From VRUE01 sp050258095 (GTDB taxonomy: Bacteria > Actinomycetota > Thermoleophilia > Solirubrobacterales > 70-9), in contig JBLMYD010000120.1 in assembly GCA_050258095.1 (NCBI GenBank), forward strand, positions 1 to 12,185: DNA of 12,185 bases, written 5' to 3'. How positions within the stretch are numbered: the first letter of the stretch is position 1; the number at the start of each line of letters is the position of its first letter. Shown here piece by piece: positions 7,780 to 12,185 of this stretch. Made by a program: the position numbers and the translations under genes. The notes under the pieces were generated by a model. That model worked only from the letters and a program-made list of their open reading frames with translations. It was not told the DNA's origin and ran no database searches.

Positions 7780-7780
7780 T
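7753..7780 (+). promoter_or_regulatory. greA promoter
   Basis: TTGGCC (7753-7758), 16 bases, then a perfect TATAAT (7775-7780). It is the best sigma-70-type promoter in the window. It lies wholly within the end of dus, and the dus stop codon is inside the -10 box. The expected transcription start is near 7787, giving a leader of about 100 bases before GTG 7890. Confidence 0.7.
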
Positions 7781-7786
7781 CCCGCG

Positions 7787-7837
7787 ACTTCCGGCCCTGG
7801 TGTGGTGACGAAAGCCGTCGCACCTGGCCGTTTTTTT
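7787..7837 (+). ncRNA. Predicted short leader transcript of greA (GraL-like)
   Basis: A transcript starting near 7787 and stopping at the T-run would be about 50 nt, nearly all of it hairpin. E. coli greA makes comparable short leader RNAs (GraL) through a terminator in its leader. The similarity here is of architecture only, and the start site is estimated from the -10 box. Confidence 0.3.
7792..7837 (+). terminator. Hairpin plus seven Ts in the greA leader (terminator/attenuator)
   Basis: CGGCC (7792-7796) pairs with GGCCG (7826-7830), GGTG (7799-7802) with CACC (7821-7824), and TGACG (7806-7810) with CGTCG (7816-7820, one wobble), with a five-base loop. TTTTTTT follows immediately at 7831-7837. 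It lies downstream of the greA promoter and upstream of the greA start, so it can end both dus read-through and new greA transcripts. Confidence 0.65.
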
Positions 7838-7889
7838 GAATCCAGAAGTCGTTTCCACCGTCCCAAACCGACAAGCGAGGTCAGGACAA

Positions 7890-8369
7890 GTGAGTCGCCA
7901 GTCCGTAATCACTCCCGAGGGTCTCGAGAAGCTCAAAGAGGAGATAGACCACCTCACGACCGTGCGGCGGCGCGAGGTCGCCGAGCGGATCAAGGAGGCG
8001 CGCGAGTTCGGCGACATCTCCGAGAACGCCGAGTACGACGACGCCAAGAACGAGCAGGCGCTGCTCGAGCAGCGGATCGCCCAGCTCGAAGAGCGGCTGC
8101 GGCGGGCGACGGTGATCGACGAGAAGGATCTCGACACCAGCGCGGTGCAGGTGGGCTCGATCGTCCACGTCAAGGACCAGAAGACCGGCGACTCGCAGAA
8201 GTTCCAGATCGTCGGCTCGACCGAGGCGGACCCGCTGGAGCACAAGCTCTCCAACGAGTCGCCGATCGGCAAAGCGCTGATCGGGCGCAAACGCAACGAG
8301 ATAGTCGCGGTCGAGGTTCCGCGCGGGCCGAAGAAGAAACTGAAGATCACAAAGATCGAGAAGGCGTAG
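7890..8369 (+). CDS. greA: Transcription elongation factor GreA
   Basis: Binds the RNA polymerase secondary channel and stimulates cleavage of backtracked RNA, rescuing stalled complexes. The 159-aa product matches the family length (about 158). It begins MSRQSVITPEGLEKLKEE, followed by the N-terminal coiled coil (about 8-75). The conserved acidic tip GDISENAEYDDAK (41-53) has D42 and E45 at the positions of the catalytic acidic pair. The FKBP-like C-terminal domain follows and ends KKLKITKIEKA. GTG 7890 is chosen over ATG 7836: it gives the family-typical N-terminus and has GAGG (7877-7880) nine bases upstream, while 7836 lies on the leader T-run. It has its own promoter at the end of dus and a hairpin/T-run in the leader, which suggests autoregulation or attenuation. 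Confidence 0.95.
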   Translation: MSRQSVITPEGLEKLKEEIDHLTTVRRREVAERIKEAREFGDISENAEYDDAKNEQALLEQRIAQLEERLRRATVIDEKDLDTSAVQVGSIVHVKDQKTGDSQKFQIVGSTEADPLEHKLSNESPIGKALIGRKRNEIVAVEVPRGPKKKLKITKIEKA

Positions 8370-8376
8370 GGCCCGT

Positions 8377-8506
8377 CCCGGCAGGGGTAGAGCCCAGCCC
8401 GGCAGAGGTTCCACTTAACTTTTTCGAGCATCGCTGAATTGCTGGCGCCCGAGCGTGCGGCCGCGAAAAAGTACAAGATGTTCCACCCCTGCCGGGCTGG
8501 ACTCTA
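8377..8506. repeat. Large imperfect inverted repeat with a duplicated arm, greA-lysS gap
   Basis: This fills most of the 163-bp gap between greA and lysS. CCCGGCAGGGGT (8377-8388) and its near copy CCCGGCAGAGGT (8398-8409) can each pair with ACCCCTGCCGGG (8485-8496). The second copy extends the pairing to 8388-8409 with 8485-8506 (20 of 22) and adds ACTTTTTCG (8418-8426) with CGAAAAAGT (8464-8472). A 37-base spacer lies in the middle. It could be the processed or terminating 3' end of greA mRNA, or a dispersed repeat. No ORF in it looks real. Confidence 0.8.
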
Positions 8507-8515
8507 GACGCCCGA

Positions 8516-8521
8516 TAGGCT
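8516..8521 (+). promoter_or_regulatory. Candidate -10 box of lysS
   Basis: TAGGCT (TANNNT) ends 11 bases before the lysS ATG, the same spacing as at ftsH. It lies just outside the greA-lysS inverted repeat. No -35 box and no Shine-Dalgarno are visible. Confidence 0.4.
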
Positions 8522-8532
8522 CGCGCCCCCAG

Positions 8533-10014
<1,482 letters not shown>

Positions 10015-10022
10015 GCGCGCTG

Positions 10023-10046
10023 AAATGCCGCTCTGAGCGGAATTTT
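10023..10046 (+). terminator. Terminator of lysS
   Basis: AAAT (10023-10026), one mismatch, CCGCT - loop CTG - AGCGG (10028-10040), then AATTTT to 10046. The stem is short but GC-rich, extended by A-T pairs, and ends in a T-run. It starts nine bases after the lysS TGA. Confidence 0.6.
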
Positions 10047-10075
10047 GCGGCCGCGGCCCGGTTGGGCGCTCTCGG

Positions 10076-10081
10076 TATCGT
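10076..10081 (+). promoter_or_regulatory. Candidate -10 box of clpC
   Basis: TATCGT (TANNNT) lies in the 156-bp gap between lysS and clpC, after the lysS terminator. The predicted start near 10088 gives an 80-odd-base leader with two hairpins. I see no match to the CtsR operator of Firmicutes. A ClgR-type site, expected at some actinobacterial clp genes, is not evident either. Confidence 0.4.
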
Positions 10082-10092
10082 TTAAGGGGCAC

Positions 10093-10110
10093 ATGGACGC
10101 CTCCCGATAA
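10093..10110 (+). CDS. Possible 5-codon upstream ORF in the clpC leader
   Basis: ATG GAC GCC TCC CGA TAA encodes M-D-A-S-R. The ATG is 11 bases after the TATCGT -10 box, the same spacing as the ftsH and lysS starts, so a near-leaderless ribosome could initiate here. Its codons form the 5' arm of the first leader hairpin. It is in frame with clpC but closed by TAA. It is far too short to be tested by composition; whether it is translated is unknown. Confidence 0.25.
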   Translation: MDASR

Positions 10111-10157
10111 CCGAAGGGCGTCTACCGAGACTTCCCCGCCGGCGCGGCGTTGGGGAG
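10094..10157 (+). promoter_or_regulatory. Two consecutive hairpins in the clpC leader
   Basis: Hairpin 1 pairs 10094-10102 with 10116-10124 (core GACGCC with GGCGTC, wobbles at the ends, 13-base loop). Hairpin 2 pairs TTCCCCGCCG (10132-10141) with CGGC (10145-10148) and GGGGAG (10152-10157). Hairpin 2 ends just before the GAGAGG ribosome-binding site, so it could affect clpC translation or mRNA stability. The folds were drawn by hand. Confidence 0.4.
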
Positions 10158-10160
10158 ATA

Positions 10161-10166
10161 GAGAGG
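10161..10166 (+). promoter_or_regulatory. Ribosome-binding site of clpC
   Basis: GAGAGG lies four bases before TTG 10171. It supports TTG as the clpC start, since no ATG or GTG in that frame gives the conserved MFERFTERAR N-terminus. Confidence 0.6.
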
Positions 10167-10170
10167 CTTT

Positions 10171-12185
<2,015 letters not shown>

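Noticed and set aside
7836..7889. ATG 7836 as the greA start
   Set aside because: It lies on the T-run of the leader hairpin and adds 18 residues not typical of GreA. GTG 7890 gives the family N-terminus.
8369..8420. tRNA-like sequence after greA (GTAGAGCCCAGCCCGGCAGAG resembles a D-arm in two short blocks)
   Set aside because: No anticodon arm, T-arm or matching acceptor 3' strand can be placed. The similarity comes from the inverted repeat.
8370..8532. T-box riboswitch before lysS
   Set aside because: GGGTGGAAC-like sequence is present only on the opposite strand. There is no T-box consensus or specifier loop on the lysS strand, and the lysS promoter appears to lie after the structure.

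Overview
The window is high-GC DNA coding densely on both strands with G/C-ending codons. It carries the conserved actinobacterial backbone hpt - ftsH - folP - folB - folK - coaX - lysS - clpC, which is the relative order seen in Mycobacterium. Several features point to a deep-branching actinomycete, perhaps class Thermoleophilia (Solirubrobacterales): no folE, panC/panD or lsr2, an interleaved DusB-type dus and greA, a glutathione-transferase-like gene, and a hotdog-like hypothetical gene. The phylum call rests on gene order and protein character. The class call is an inference that I could not test. I saw no tRNA, rRNA, CRISPR array, transposase or prophage gene.

Layout. Bases 1-2588 hold hpt (purine salvage) and ftsH (membrane AAA+ protease). 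Bases 2589-2733 form a structured gap with a 27/28-bp inverted repeat around a perfect 28-bp palindrome that looks like the ftsH terminator. Bases 2734-5243 are the folate block: folP, folB and folK on the plus strand, with a 240-aa hotdog-like protein on the minus strand between folP and folB. A minus-strand GST-like gene (5251-6006) converges on folK and diverges from coaX across only 26 bp. coaX (pantothenate kinase) overlaps dus by 35 bp. greA has its own good promoter, whose -10 box contains the dus stop codon, and a leader with a hairpin and seven Ts. A large inverted repeat separates greA from lysS. lysS ends in a terminator. clpC then begins behind a structured leader with a possible 5-codon upstream ORF, and it runs off the window.

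How it fits together. The genes are housekeeping: purine salvage, folate and CoA cofactor supply, tRNA modification and charging, transcript-elongation rescue, and two AAA+ protein-quality machines (FtsH and ClpC). The unusual content lies between the genes. Several genes have a TANNNT-type -10 box only 6-11 bases before the start codon, which suggests leaderless or near-leaderless mRNAs. Three gaps (ftsH-folP, folB-folK, greA-lysS) carry large inverted repeats. The greA leader resembles the E. coli GraL arrangement. The 5' half of folP uses visibly different codons from its 3' half.
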